From positions 1,571,070 through 1,596,118 of the forward strand of contig NZ_CP132360.1 in the NCBI RefSeq assembly GCF_030758955.1: 25,049 nucleotides of DNA, in the 5' to 3' direction. The stretch is from Agrococcus beijingensis (GTDB lineage Bacteria; Actinomycetota; Actinomycetes; Actinomycetales; Microbacteriaceae). Every line of letters starts with the position of its first letter. Position 1 is the first letter of the stretch. Below are positions 17,501 through 24,326 of this stretch, one piece after another. A program made the position numbers and the translations under genes. The notes under the pieces were generated by a model. It saw only the letters and a list, made by a program, of their open reading frames with translations, was not told where the DNA came from and made no database searches.

Positions 17501-18558
17501 TGCAGGCCGTTCCAGGCGGTGACGCCGAGCGGCGGGCCGAAGGCGCCCGAGTCGCCCGCGTTCGAGTAGACCGCGGTGATGTGCCCCGCGCCGGTCGCCG
17601 CGTCGAGGTTCGAGACGAACGCGGCGCCCGAGGCGCCGTCGCCCATGCCGCACTCGGTGCCGTAGTTGGGGTCGCCGCCGCGGCCGTAGTCGAGGCGCGC
17701 GTCGGCGCAGTAGCGCAGCACCTCGGCGTCGAACGGCGCGTTGCCCGGGTACCCGGCCAGCAGCACGCCGTTCGTCTCCGCGGTGAAGCTCACGCCCTGC
17801 CCGCCCACGGCATCCTCGAGCGTCTGGCTGTCGCGCGGCGCGAAGCGGATGAAGCCGAAGTCGAAGCCCATCCAGCCGTTGTCGTCGGCGCCGTCGAGCC
17901 AGCGCTCGTTCGACTCGAGGTACTGCTGGGGCACCCACCACGACTCGGCGACCCAGGTGCCGAACGGCGCCTCGCCCCGCTCGTAGCCGGGCGAGAAGGC
18001 GATGCGGTCGTACCAGTCGCGCGTCTCGTCGTCGAAGATGCAGTGGGCTGCCGTCAGCACCACGAGGCCCGAGTCGCTGTTGATGACCGTGCCGCTGCAG
18101 CTGAACGTCGCCGCGGCGCTCGCGAGGTCGAGCCGGCCGGAGGTGGTCAGCAGCAGGTTGTCGCTGCCGCGGTGGTCGACGCCGGGCAGCAGCTCGTCGC
18201 CCGCATCGCTCTCCGGCACGGCGATGCCGCGCGCGACCACGGGTGCGCCATCGGTGGGCGGCAGCACGCGGTCGACGGCCGCGTCCGGCAGCAGCCCGGT
18301 GCCCGTGCGACCGTCGAAGCCGGCGTACATCGCGCCGGTGTCGGCGGCCGTCTCGTCGCCCTCGGTGATCGGCTGGTCGGGCTCGACGGCGCCCGCGCCG
18401 CCCGGCCGCGGGTCGCTCGTCGGCGCGGGCGGCGGCATCGGCGTGACGGGCGGCAGCGTGATGCGGCCCGGCAGCGGCGGCGGCAGCAGGATGCAGCCGC
18501 CGACGCTCAGCGCTGCAGCCGCGACGGCGACGACGGCCCAGGCTCGGGCGAGGCGCAT
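17485..18558 (-). CDS. Secreted trypsin-like serine peptidase, putative lipoprotein
   Basis: A 357-residue exported protein. The N-terminus (MRLARAWAVVAVAAAALSVGGC) is a lipoprotein signal peptide with Cys22 in the lipobox, so the mature protein should be lipid-anchored on the outer face of the membrane. A Pro-rich linker follows. The chymotrypsin-fold (S1/V8-like) domain shows the catalytic His in VLTAAHCI, the likely Asp in DFGFIRF and the Ser in GDGASGAAF, the last a variant of the usual GDSGG. Disulfide-type cysteines flank the His motif. The start at ATG 18558 fits the signal peptide and the TACCGT hexamer six bases upstream. The target protein is unknown. Confidence 0.88.
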   Translation of the reverse strand: MRLARAWAVVAVAAAALSVGGCILLPPPLPGRITLPPVTPMPPPAPTSDPRPGGAGAVEPDQPITEGDETAADTGAMYAGFDGRTGTGLLPDAAVDRVLPPTDGAPVVARGIAVPESDAGDELLPGVDHRGSDNLLLTTSGRLDLASAAATFSCSGTVINSDSGLVVLTAAHCIFDDETRDWYDRIAFSPGYERGEAPFGTWVAESWWVPQQYLESNERWLDGADDNGWMGFDFGFIRFAPRDSQTLEDAVGGQGVSFTAETNGVLLAGYPGNAPFDAEVLRYCADARLDYGRGGDPNYGTECGMGDGASGAAFVSNLDAATGAGHITAVYSNAGDSGAFGPPLGVTAWNGLQRLDD

Positions 18559-18564
18559 CGCACC

Positions 18565-18570
18565 ACGGTA
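18565..18570 (-). promoter_or_regulatory. -10 hexamer TACCGT of the serine peptidase gene (leaderless type)
   Basis: TACCGT on the minus strand, six bases, then ATG 18558. This gives the peptidase its own promoter downstream of the hemolysin III-type gene. Confidence 0.55.
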
Positions 18571-18616
18571 GGCGGATGCGTCGGGTGACGGCTGAGAGCG
18601 CACCCCGCGTCTGCGC

Positions 18617-19372
18617 TCAGGCGGGCGGGTCGACCGCGACGAGCAGGATCGCCGTCCAGTGGCAGGCGAAGGCGATGAGCGTGCAGGCGTGGAAGATCTC
18701 GTGGAACCCGAAGCGGCCGGGGAAGGGGTTGGGCTTCTTCAGGCCGTAGGCGACCGCGCCGACGGTGTAGGCGAGGCCGCCGGCGATGACGAGCGCCGCG
18801 GTGACCGCGTTCGCCGCCCAGATCTGGCCGAGGAACGCCACCGCGGCCCAGCCGAGCGCCAGGTAGATGGGCACGTACAGCCAGCGCGGCGCGTGCAGCC
18901 AGAAGATGCGGAAGGCGATGCCGAGCAGCGCGCCGCCCCAGATGACGGTCAGCAGGATCCAGTCGGTCGGGGAGGGCAGGGTCAGCAGCGCGATCGGCGT
19001 GTAGGAGCCGGCGATCAGCAGGAAGATGTTGGCGTGGTCGAGCCGCTTGAGCACCACGCGGGTGCGCTCCTGCCAGTGGAAGCGGTGGTAGACGGCCGAG
19101 ACGCCGAACATCAGCACGCACGAGGCGGCGTACACCGCCGTCGACACCGTGGCGACCGCGCCGTCGGCGACCGTCACGAGCACGATGCCGAGGATCAGGG
19201 CGAGCGGCGCCGTGACGGCGTGGATCCAGCCGCGCCAGCTGGGCTTCTGCTCGACCTCGGCCTCCGCGATCTCGTCGCCGGCCGCCTCGATGAGCGGCAG
19301 GTGCGGCACGGCGTCGTCGTCGGCCGGATGCGCTGCGTCGGCGGCGGAGGAGGGCTCGGGCTGGGCGGGCAT
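18617..19372 (-). CDS. Hemolysin III / PAQR family integral membrane protein
   Basis: A 251-residue protein with an acidic N-terminal tail of about 45 residues and then seven hydrophobic segments. The PAQR/HlyIII signatures are present: SAVYHRFHWQ after TM2, RLDHANIFLLIAGSYTPIALL, and the C-terminal FGFHEIFHACTLIAFACHW, whose conserved His residues are the likely zinc ligands. Bacterial members act in membrane homeostasis; haemolytic activity is known for only a few. ATG 19372 was chosen over an upstream in-frame start because TACGCT lies six bases before it. It is divergent from uppS. Confidence 0.93.
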   Translation of the reverse strand: MPAQPEPSSAADAAHPADDDAVPHLPLIEAAGDEIAEAEVEQKPSWRGWIHAVTAPLALILGIVLVTVADGAVATVSTAVYAASCVLMFGVSAVYHRFHWQERTRVVLKRLDHANIFLLIAGSYTPIALLTLPSPTDWILLTVIWGGALLGIAFRIFWLHAPRWLYVPIYLALGWAAVAFLGQIWAANAVTAALVIAGGLAYTVGAVAYGLKKPNPFPGRFGFHEIFHACTLIAFACHWTAILLVAVDPPA

Positions 19373-19378
19373 GGGTAC

Positions 19379-19384
19379 AGCGTA
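19379..19384 (-). promoter_or_regulatory. -10 hexamer TACGCT of the hemolysin III-type gene (leaderless type)
   Basis: TACGCT on the minus strand is followed by six bases and ATG 19372. It lies in a short region of repeated GCGTAC words (19379-19394) shared with the divergent uppS promoter region. Confidence 0.5.
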
Positions 19385-19431
19385 CGGCGTACGCAGTGCC
19401 GTGCCCAGCATGCGCTCCGCTCGACTGGCGA

Positions 19432-19437
19432 TAGATT
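19432..19437 (+). promoter_or_regulatory. -10 hexamer TAGATT of uppS (leaderless type)
   Basis: TAGATT, six bases, then the GTG start at 19444. No Shine-Dalgarno sequence is present ahead of this GTG, supporting leaderless translation. Confidence 0.6.
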
Positions 19438-19443
19438 CGTCGG

Positions 19444-20220
19444 GTGCGACTGCGCAGCGCCCCGGGTTCCAGGCTCGTCTACCGCTACTACGAGCGGCGG
19501 CTGAAGCGCGACCTCGAGGCGGGCGCCACGCCCCGCCACATCGCCATGATCATCGACGGCAACCGCCGCTGGGCGCGCGAGCAGAAGCTCGCCAGCGTCG
19601 GGCACGGCCACCGCGCCGGCGCGGCGAAGCTGCACGAGTTCGTCGACTGGAACGCCGAGATCGGCGTCGAGGTCGTCACCCTCTACCTGCTCTCGCGCGA
19701 CAACCTCACGGGCCGCAGCGGCGACGAGCTCCACGAGCTGTGCGAGATCATCGCCGACCTCACCGACGACCTCTCCCGGAAGCCGGGCCGACGCATCCGC
19801 CATGTCGGTGACACGCGGGGCCTGCCCGAGCCGCTGATCGCGACGCTCGAGGGCGCGGTCGCCCGCACCGCCGACCAGCAGGGCATCGTGGTCAACCTGG
19901 CCGTCGGCTACGGCGGCCGGCACGAGGTGGTCGAGGCCGTCAAGCGGATCCTCGTCGAGGCCGACGGCGAGTCGCCCGCCGCGATCGCCGAGCGCCTCAC
20001 GCCCGACCTGCTCGCCGACCACCTGTCGACCGCCGGCCAGCCCGATCCCGACCTGGTGATCCGCACCTCCGGCGAGCAGCGGCTCAGCGACTTCATGCTG
20101 TGGCAGAGCGCGCACAGCGAGTTCTACTTCGTCGAGGCGCTCGGCCCCGACCTGCGCGAGGTCGACTTCCTCCGCGCGGTGCGCGCCTACGGGCAGCGCG
20201 AGCGCCGCTTCGGGCGCTGA
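19444..20220 (+). CDS. uppS: Isoprenyl transferase (cis-prenyltransferase, undecaprenyl/decaprenyl diphosphate synthase type)
   Basis: Adds isopentenyl diphosphate units in cis configuration to make the polyprenyl carrier used for peptidoglycan and glycan assembly. The 258-residue protein carries the substrate-binding MIIDGNRRWA motif (catalytic Asp38), the helix-3 segment, and the C-terminal signature DLVIRTSGEQRLSDFMLWQSAHSEFYF. Actinobacteria often have two such enzymes, one making a shorter product, and the sequence alone does not settle the chain length. The GTG start is set by TAGATT six bases upstream and by the family's N-terminal length. Confidence 0.96.
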   Translation: MRLRSAPGSRLVYRYYERRLKRDLEAGATPRHIAMIIDGNRRWAREQKLASVGHGHRAGAAKLHEFVDWNAEIGVEVVTLYLLSRDNLTGRSGDELHELCEIIADLTDDLSRKPGRRIRHVGDTRGLPEPLIATLEGAVARTADQQGIVVNLAVGYGGRHEVVEAVKRILVEADGESPAAIAERLTPDLLADHLSTAGQPDPDLVIRTSGEQRLSDFMLWQSAHSEFYFVEALGPDLREVDFLRAVRAYGQRERRFGR

Positions 20221-20411
20221 CAACCTTCAAGGTCTCCTCCAGGTGAACACTGGATGCACTCGGTGTGTCTTCCGGTGCCGGCCATAGGGCTCGCGGCTAC
20301 ATTCGGCCTTGTCGGGCAGTTCCGCCCGGCGAGCGAGCGGCCATCGCGCCAGCGAGCGACACGAGGAGGCGACGGCCGCGTGATCCGACTTCGGTCGGAG
20401 AGGAGCGTCAC
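20221..20411 (+). promoter_or_regulatory. uppS-phoH intergenic leader with several hairpins
   Basis: Just after uppS are short dyads (ACCTT-C-AAGGT at 20223-20233, and CCAG...CTGG directly after it) that may end uppS transcription. TACATT (20298-20303) is a candidate -10 for the PIN-PhoH gene, giving a leader of about 100 bases. At its end CCGAC-TTCG-GTCGG (20385-20398) forms a UUCG-tetraloop hairpin three bases before the AGGAG ribosome-binding site. No known riboswitch class was recognised. Confidence 0.4.
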
Positions 20412-21749
20412 GTGCCTGAACTCGCCACCACCCCCGTCAGCGGATCCGCCGAGGCCACCGGCCTCGAGACCCGCCAGCGCACGTACGTGCTCGACACGAG
20501 CGTGCTGCTGTCCGACCCGGGGGCGATCCACCGCTTCGCCGAGCACTCGGTCGTGATCCCCGTGATCGTGATCGCCGAGCTCGAGAAGAAGCGGCACGAT
20601 CCCGAGATCGGCTACTTCGCGCGGAAGGCGCTGCGCAACCTCGACGACCTGCGCGTCGCCCACCAGCGGCTCGACTTCCCCGTGCCCACCGAGGGCGGCG
20701 GCTCGCTGCGCGTCGAGCTGAACCACACGAACCAGCAGGTGCTGCCGAGCGGCCTGCAGCTGGGCGACAACGACTCGCGCATCCTGGCGGTCGCCTCGAA
20801 CCTCGCCGGCGACGGACTCGACGTCTGCGTCGTCTCGAAGGACATGCCGATGCGCGTCAAGGCCGCGTCGATCGGGCTCTCGGCCGAGGAGTACCTGGCC
20901 GAGCAGGCGGTCGACTCGGGCTGGACCGGCACCGAGACGCTGGCGCTGTCGGGCGAGCAGATCAACCGGCTCTACGAGGACGAGCGGCTGTCGACCGCGC
21001 TGGTCGAGCGGATGCCGCTCAACACCTGCCTGGTGATCTCGTCGGAGCGCGGCTCGGCGCTCGGCCGCGTGACGCGCAAGGGCGAGATCTCGCTGGTGCG
21101 CGGCGACCGCGACGTGTTCGGCGTGCACGGCCGCTCGGCCGAGCAGCGGCTCGCGATCGACCTGCTGCTCGACAACGAGGTCGGGATCGTCTCGCTCGGC
21201 GGCTCGGCCGGCACCGGCAAGTCGGCGCTCGCGCTGGCCGCGGGGCTCGAGGCCGTGCTCGAGCGTCGCCTGCACAAGAAGGTCATCGTCTTCCGCCCGC
21301 TCTACGCGGTCGGCGGCCAGGAGCTCGGCTACCTGCCCGGCGACAAGGACGAGAAGATGAACCCCTGGGGGCAGGCGATCTACGACACGCTCGGCGCGCT
21401 GGTGAGCGAGAACGTGCTCGACGAGGTGGCGGCGCGGGGCATGCTCGAGGTGCTGCCGCTCACGCACATCCGGGGCCGCTCGCTGCACGACGCGTTCGTG
21501 ATCGTCGACGAGGCGCAGTCGCTCGAGCGCAACGTGCTGCTGACGGTGCTCAGCCGCATCGGACAGAACTCGCGGGTGGTGCTCACGCACGACGTCGCGC
21601 AGCGCGACAACCTGCGCGTGGGTCGGCACGACGGCGTCGCGAGCGTCATCGAGACGCTGAAGGGCAACGACCTCTTCGGCCACATCACGCTGATGCGCTC
21701 GGAGCGCTCGCGCATCGCGGCGCTGGTGACGAGCCTGCTGGAGGGCTGA
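20412..21749 (+). CDS. PIN-PhoH fusion protein (PhoH2-type RNase/helicase)
   Basis: A 445-residue protein. The N-terminal PIN RNase domain (about residues 20-160) shows the acidic residues of [37 protein letters not shown] and [11 protein letters not shown]. The C-terminal PhoH ATPase domain shows Walker [12 protein letters not shown] and Walker [11 protein letters not shown]. Mycobacterial PhoH2 of the same architecture unwinds and cleaves RNA. GTG 20412 was chosen because an AGGAG site lies six bases upstream; the longer open frame begins in the non-coding leader. A large stem-loop follows the stop. Confidence 0.95.
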   Translation: MPELATTPVSGSAEATGLETRQRTYVLDTSVLLSDPGAIHRFAEHSVVIPVIVIAELEKKRHDPEIGYFARKALRNLDDLRVAHQRLDFPVPTEGGGSLRVELNHTNQQVLPSGLQLGDNDSRILAVASNLAGDGLDVCVVSKDMPMRVKAASIGLSAEEYLAEQAVDSGWTGTETLALSGEQINRLYEDERLSTALVERMPLNTCLVISSERGSALGRVTRKGEISLVRGDRDVFGVHGRSAEQRLAIDLLLDNEVGIVSLGGSAGTGKSALALAAGLEAVLERRLHKKVIVFRPLYAVGGQELGYLPGDKDEKMNPWGQAIYDTLGALVSENVLDEVAARGMLEVLPLTHIRGRSLHDAFVIVDEAQSLERNVLLTVLSRIGQNSRVVLTHDVAQRDNLRVGRHDGVASVIETLKGNDLFGHITLMRSERSRIAALVTSLLEG

Positions 21750-21769
21750 GCCGGGCGGCACACTCCGCG

Positions 21770-21824
21770 CGGACCCGTTCCCGCCCTCGGCCTGGGCCCA
21801 GGACGAGCCGGCTGGACGGGTCCG
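21770..21824 (+). terminator. Nested stem-loop terminator after the PIN-PhoH gene
   Basis: CGGACCCGT (21770-21778) pairs with ACGGGTCCG (21816-21824). The perfect 12-base palindrome CCTGGGCCCAGG (21791-21802) sits within the loop. It begins 20 bases after the stop and ends 20 bases before the next gene's -10. Confidence 0.55.
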
Positions 21825-21844
21825 TCCGCGTGGGCGGCCGGCAC

Positions 21845-21850
21845 TACGGT
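21845..21850 (+). promoter_or_regulatory. -10 hexamer TACGGT of the winged-helix gene (leaderless type)
   Basis: TACGGT, six bases, then ATG 21857. It lies directly after the PIN-PhoH terminator. Confidence 0.55.
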
Positions 21851-21856
21851 GAGCGC

Positions 21857-22930
21857 ATGCGCTCGATCACCGCTGCCTCGATCACCGCTGCAGAGGCGAG
21901 GCGGATGCGGCTGGTCGCGCACGCGTTCGGCGCACCCGGGCGCACCCCCGCGCAGGCGGTCGCGCGCATGGTCGCCGTGCAGGGGCAGGATCTGCCGGCC
22001 GTGCTGCGGGCCATCGCGATCCGCTCGGCGCCCGGCACGACGCTCGACGACGTGCGGGCGGCGTTCGACCGCGGCGAGCTCGTGCGCTCTTGGGCGATGC
22101 GCGGCACGCTCTTCGTGGCGACGCCCGCCGACCTGGCCGTGCTGCACGCCGCGACCGCCGGGCGGATGCGGCCGCAGGAGTGGCGCATGTGCGCGGTGCG
22201 CGGCATCGACGAGGCCCTCGCCGACCGTGCCGCCGAGGTGCTCGTGGGGCTGCTCGACGCCGGGCCGACCGCGCGGCCGGCGGTGCTCGACGCGTGGCAG
22301 GCCGCCGGCATCGACACCGGCGGGGGCCGCGGCTACCACCTGCTGGCGCTGCTCGCCTACGACGGGCTCGTGCGCTTCGGGCCGTTCGACGGCGCCGCGC
22401 AGCTGCTCGTCGGCGGCGCGGCGCCGGCCGTGCCCGATCCGCAGGCGGCGCTCGACGAGGCGCTGCTGCGCTTCGCGCTCGCGCGCGCCCCGGTGCGGCC
22501 CGACGACGCCGCCTGGTGGCTGGGGCTGCCGAAGCGCGCGATCCGCGCCTCGCTGGAGCGCGCGACCGGGAGCGACGGCAGCGGCGCGCTGGAGCGGGTG
22601 CTGGTCGGCGACGAGCCGATGCTGGTGGCGGCGGGCAGCGAGCCCGGCAGGCGCGCGGGCGTCACGCTGGTTCCCGGCTTCGACGAGTGGCTGCTGGGCT
22701 ACCAGGATCGCTCGCTCGTCGCGAGCCCGGCGGCGCTGGCCGCGATCGTGCCCGGCGGCAACGGCGTCTTCCGGCCCGCGGTGCTCGTCGACGGTCGCGT
22801 CGTGGGCAGCTGGCGCTGGCCCGCCGGCGCCGGCCGCGACGGCCAGCCGCTGCTCGAGCTGGTCGAGCCGGTCGCGGCGGGCACCGCGGCCGCCATCGAG
22901 CGGGCGCTGCGGCGCTGGCCGCACCGCTGA
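21857..22930 (+). CDS. Winged-helix DNA-binding protein, AlkZ/YcaQ-like (HTH_42) candidate DNA glycosylase
   Basis: A 357-residue protein of the HTH_42 (PF06224) winged-helix family. It begins with ITAAEARRMRLVAHAF and has RMVAVQGQD near residues 37-45, followed by LVRSWAMRGTLFVATPADL, RGYHLLALLAYDGLV and a C-terminal LVPGFDEWLLGYQDRS. Members of this family include AlkZ and YcaQ, glycosylases that unhook interstrand crosslinks or remove bulky alkylated bases. AlkZ-type enzymes carry a catalytic Gln-x-Gln, and QGQ is present here at 42-44. Many annotated members remain uncharacterised, so the enzymatic role is inferred. It is preceded by its own TACGGT promoter. Confidence 0.87.
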   Translation: MRSITAASITAAEARRMRLVAHAFGAPGRTPAQAVARMVAVQGQDLPAVLRAIAIRSAPGTTLDDVRAAFDRGELVRSWAMRGTLFVATPADLAVLHAATAGRMRPQEWRMCAVRGIDEALADRAAEVLVGLLDAGPTARPAVLDAWQAAGIDTGGGRGYHLLALLAYDGLVRFGPFDGAAQLLVGGAAPAVPDPQAALDEALLRFALARAPVRPDDAAWWLGLPKRAIRASLERATGSDGSGALERVLVGDEPMLVAAGSEPGRRAGVTLVPGFDEWLLGYQDRSLVASPAALAAIVPGGNGVFRPAVLVDGRVVGSWRWPAGAGRDGQPLLELVEPVAAGTAAAIERALRRWPHR

Positions 22931-22939
22931 CGCGGCGGG

Positions 22940-22966
22940 GCGCTCGCGGCCTCAGCCCTCGAGCGC
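22940..22966. terminator. Candidate bidirectional terminator at the convergent 3' ends
   Basis: GCGCTCG (22940-22946) pairs with CGAGCGC (22960-22966) over a 13-base loop. It lies between the winged-helix gene stop and the final codons of the anti-sigma gene. Confidence 0.4.
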
Positions 22967-23740
22967 TCCGCGCCAGATGCTCGCGCCGCTGTGGGTCGGA
23001 TCGCCGTCGTAGGGCTCGATCGACACGTCGACGATGGGGTAGGCGGCGAGGTCGAGGTCGGCCGGCAGCGCGAGCCGCGTCTGGGCGCGATCCATCACGC
23101 CCAGGCTCACCATCTGCTGCGCCTGCGCATCCAGCAGCCAGACGTCGAGGTACCCGTCGACCTGCGGCAGCGCATCCGCGTCGACGATCAGCAGCCGCTG
23201 GCCGTCCTGCTCGACGACCTCGGCGCGGGCGCTCGTGACGGTGGGCGCGAGCGGGCCGAGCGGGTCAAGCACGGCCTGCGCGACGTTCGCCGACGGGGCC
23301 GGGCCGTTCAGCTGCGCGACGACGAGCACCGCTGCGGTCGCCGCGACGGCGGCCGAGGCGGCGCACGCGGCGATGAGCGCGCCGGCGCTGAAGCGGCGGC
23401 GACGGCGGCGTGCGACGTCGATCGACGTCACGGGCGCATCGGCCGGCCGAGGCTCGCCGGCAGCGGCGTCGCCCGCCGCCGCACCCACTCCCGCGTCCAC
23501 GGCCGCGGCGGCGCCAGCGAGGCCGGGCTCCGCGGCGATCTCGGCGGCGATCCGCTCCCACACGCCGGCGGGCGTCGGCAGGGGAGCGACGTCGACGTGC
23601 CGGTAGTGCGCGGCCGCCGCGCGCAGCGACGCGACCTCGTCGTGGCAGGCGAGGCACGCCTTCAGGTGGGCGGCCTCGTCGGGCGCGGGCTGCTCGCCGA
23701 GGGCGAGCGCGGCCAGCGCGTCATCAGGCAGATGCTGCAT
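22952..23740 (-). CDS. Anti-sigma factor, RskA-like (zinc-binding, one transmembrane segment)
   Basis: A 262-residue membrane protein that should hold the adjacent ECF sigma factor inactive at the membrane. The N-terminal anti-sigma domain has the HxxxCxxC zinc motif (HLKACLAC, near residues 25-32). A basic stop-transfer patch (RRRRRR) precedes one transmembrane helix (about residues 117-142). The extracytoplasmic part matches the anti-sigma-K/RskA C-terminal domain, with QRLLIVDADALPQVDGYLDVWLL and the terminal SIEPYDGDPTHSGASIWRG. The start at ATG 23740 overlaps the end of the sigma gene by 17 bases, indicating coupled synthesis. The inducing signal is unknown; related pairs respond to regulated proteolysis. 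Confidence 0.92.
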   Translation of the reverse strand: MQHLPDDALAALALGEQPAPDEAAHLKACLACHDEVASLRAAAAHYRHVDVAPLPTPAGVWERIAAEIAAEPGLAGAAAAVDAGVGAAAGDAAAGEPRPADAPVTSIDVARRRRRRFSAGALIAACAASAAVAATAAVLVVAQLNGPAPSANVAQAVLDPLGPLAPTVTSARAEVVEQDGQRLLIVDADALPQVDGYLDVWLLDAQAQQMVSLGVMDRAQTRLALPADLDLAAYPIVDVSIEPYDGDPTHSGASIWRGALEG

Positions 23741-24326
23741 GCGTCTCCTCCCATCGGTCTCGCAGTCGGCGCAGCGCGCGCGACAGGTGGCTCTTCACGG
23801 TGCCGACCGGCATCGACAGCGTCTCAGCGATCCAGGCGGTCGACCGGTCCTCGATGACGGCGAGCCGCACGATGGTGCGCTGGGGCTCGCCGATGTGCTC
23901 GAGCTCCTGCTGCACCGTCATGGCATCCTCCACCGCATCCATCACCGGATCCCCCTCACCGCGCTCGAGCGCCCCGGCGAGCGTCTCCGGATCGACGGCG
24001 AGCTCGCTCGCCGAGCGCAGCCTCCAGTGGTCGGCGATGCGGCGCCGGGCGATCGTGACGATCCAGGCGCCCAGCGGCGCGACCGCCGGGTCGTAGGCGT
24101 CGCGCGAGCGCCACACCGACACGAAGGTCTGCTGCACGACGTCCTCCGCGTCGTGCGCCGGCATCGCCCGGCAGGCCAGCGCATAGACGAGCCCGCCCCA
24201 GCGCTCGTAGACGAGTCGCAGCATCTCGGGCGAAGGGTCGGCGGCGAAGGCGCGCGAGAGCCGGTCGACCTCGCCAGCATCCTCGCCCGACACGGCCGAA
24301 ACGTACCACTCGCGCTGCTGGGTCAC
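23724..24326 (-). CDS. ECF-type RNA polymerase sigma factor (SigK-like)
   Basis: A 200-residue group 4 sigma factor. Region 2 runs from LRLVYERWGGLVYALACRAM through AEDVVQQTFVSVWRS to GAWIVTIARRRIADHWR. Region 4 holds QRTIVRLAVIEDRSTAWIAE and the recognition helix MPVGTVKSHLSRALRRLRD. The GTG start overlaps the sortase stop as GTGA, so the sortase and sigma genes are translationally coupled. The partner anti-sigma gene follows with a 17-base overlap. The closest named type by architecture and partner is SigK/RskA. Its regulon cannot be read from this window; autoregulation of the sortase operon is plausible. Confidence 0.93.
   Translation of the reverse strand: MTQQREWYVSAVSGEDAGEVDRLSRAFAADPSPEMLRLVYERWGGLVYALACRAMPAHDAEDVVQQTFVSVWRSRDAYDPAVAPLGAWIVTIARRRIADHWRLRSASELAVDPETLAGALERGEGDPVMDAVEDAMTVQQELEHIGEPQRTIVRLAVIEDRSTAWIAETLSMPVGTVKSHLSRALRRLRDRWEETHAASA

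Noticed and set aside
20221..20411. Riboswitch ahead of the PIN-PhoH gene
   Set aside because: Several hairpins exist but none fits a riboswitch class I know; it is reported only as a structured leader.
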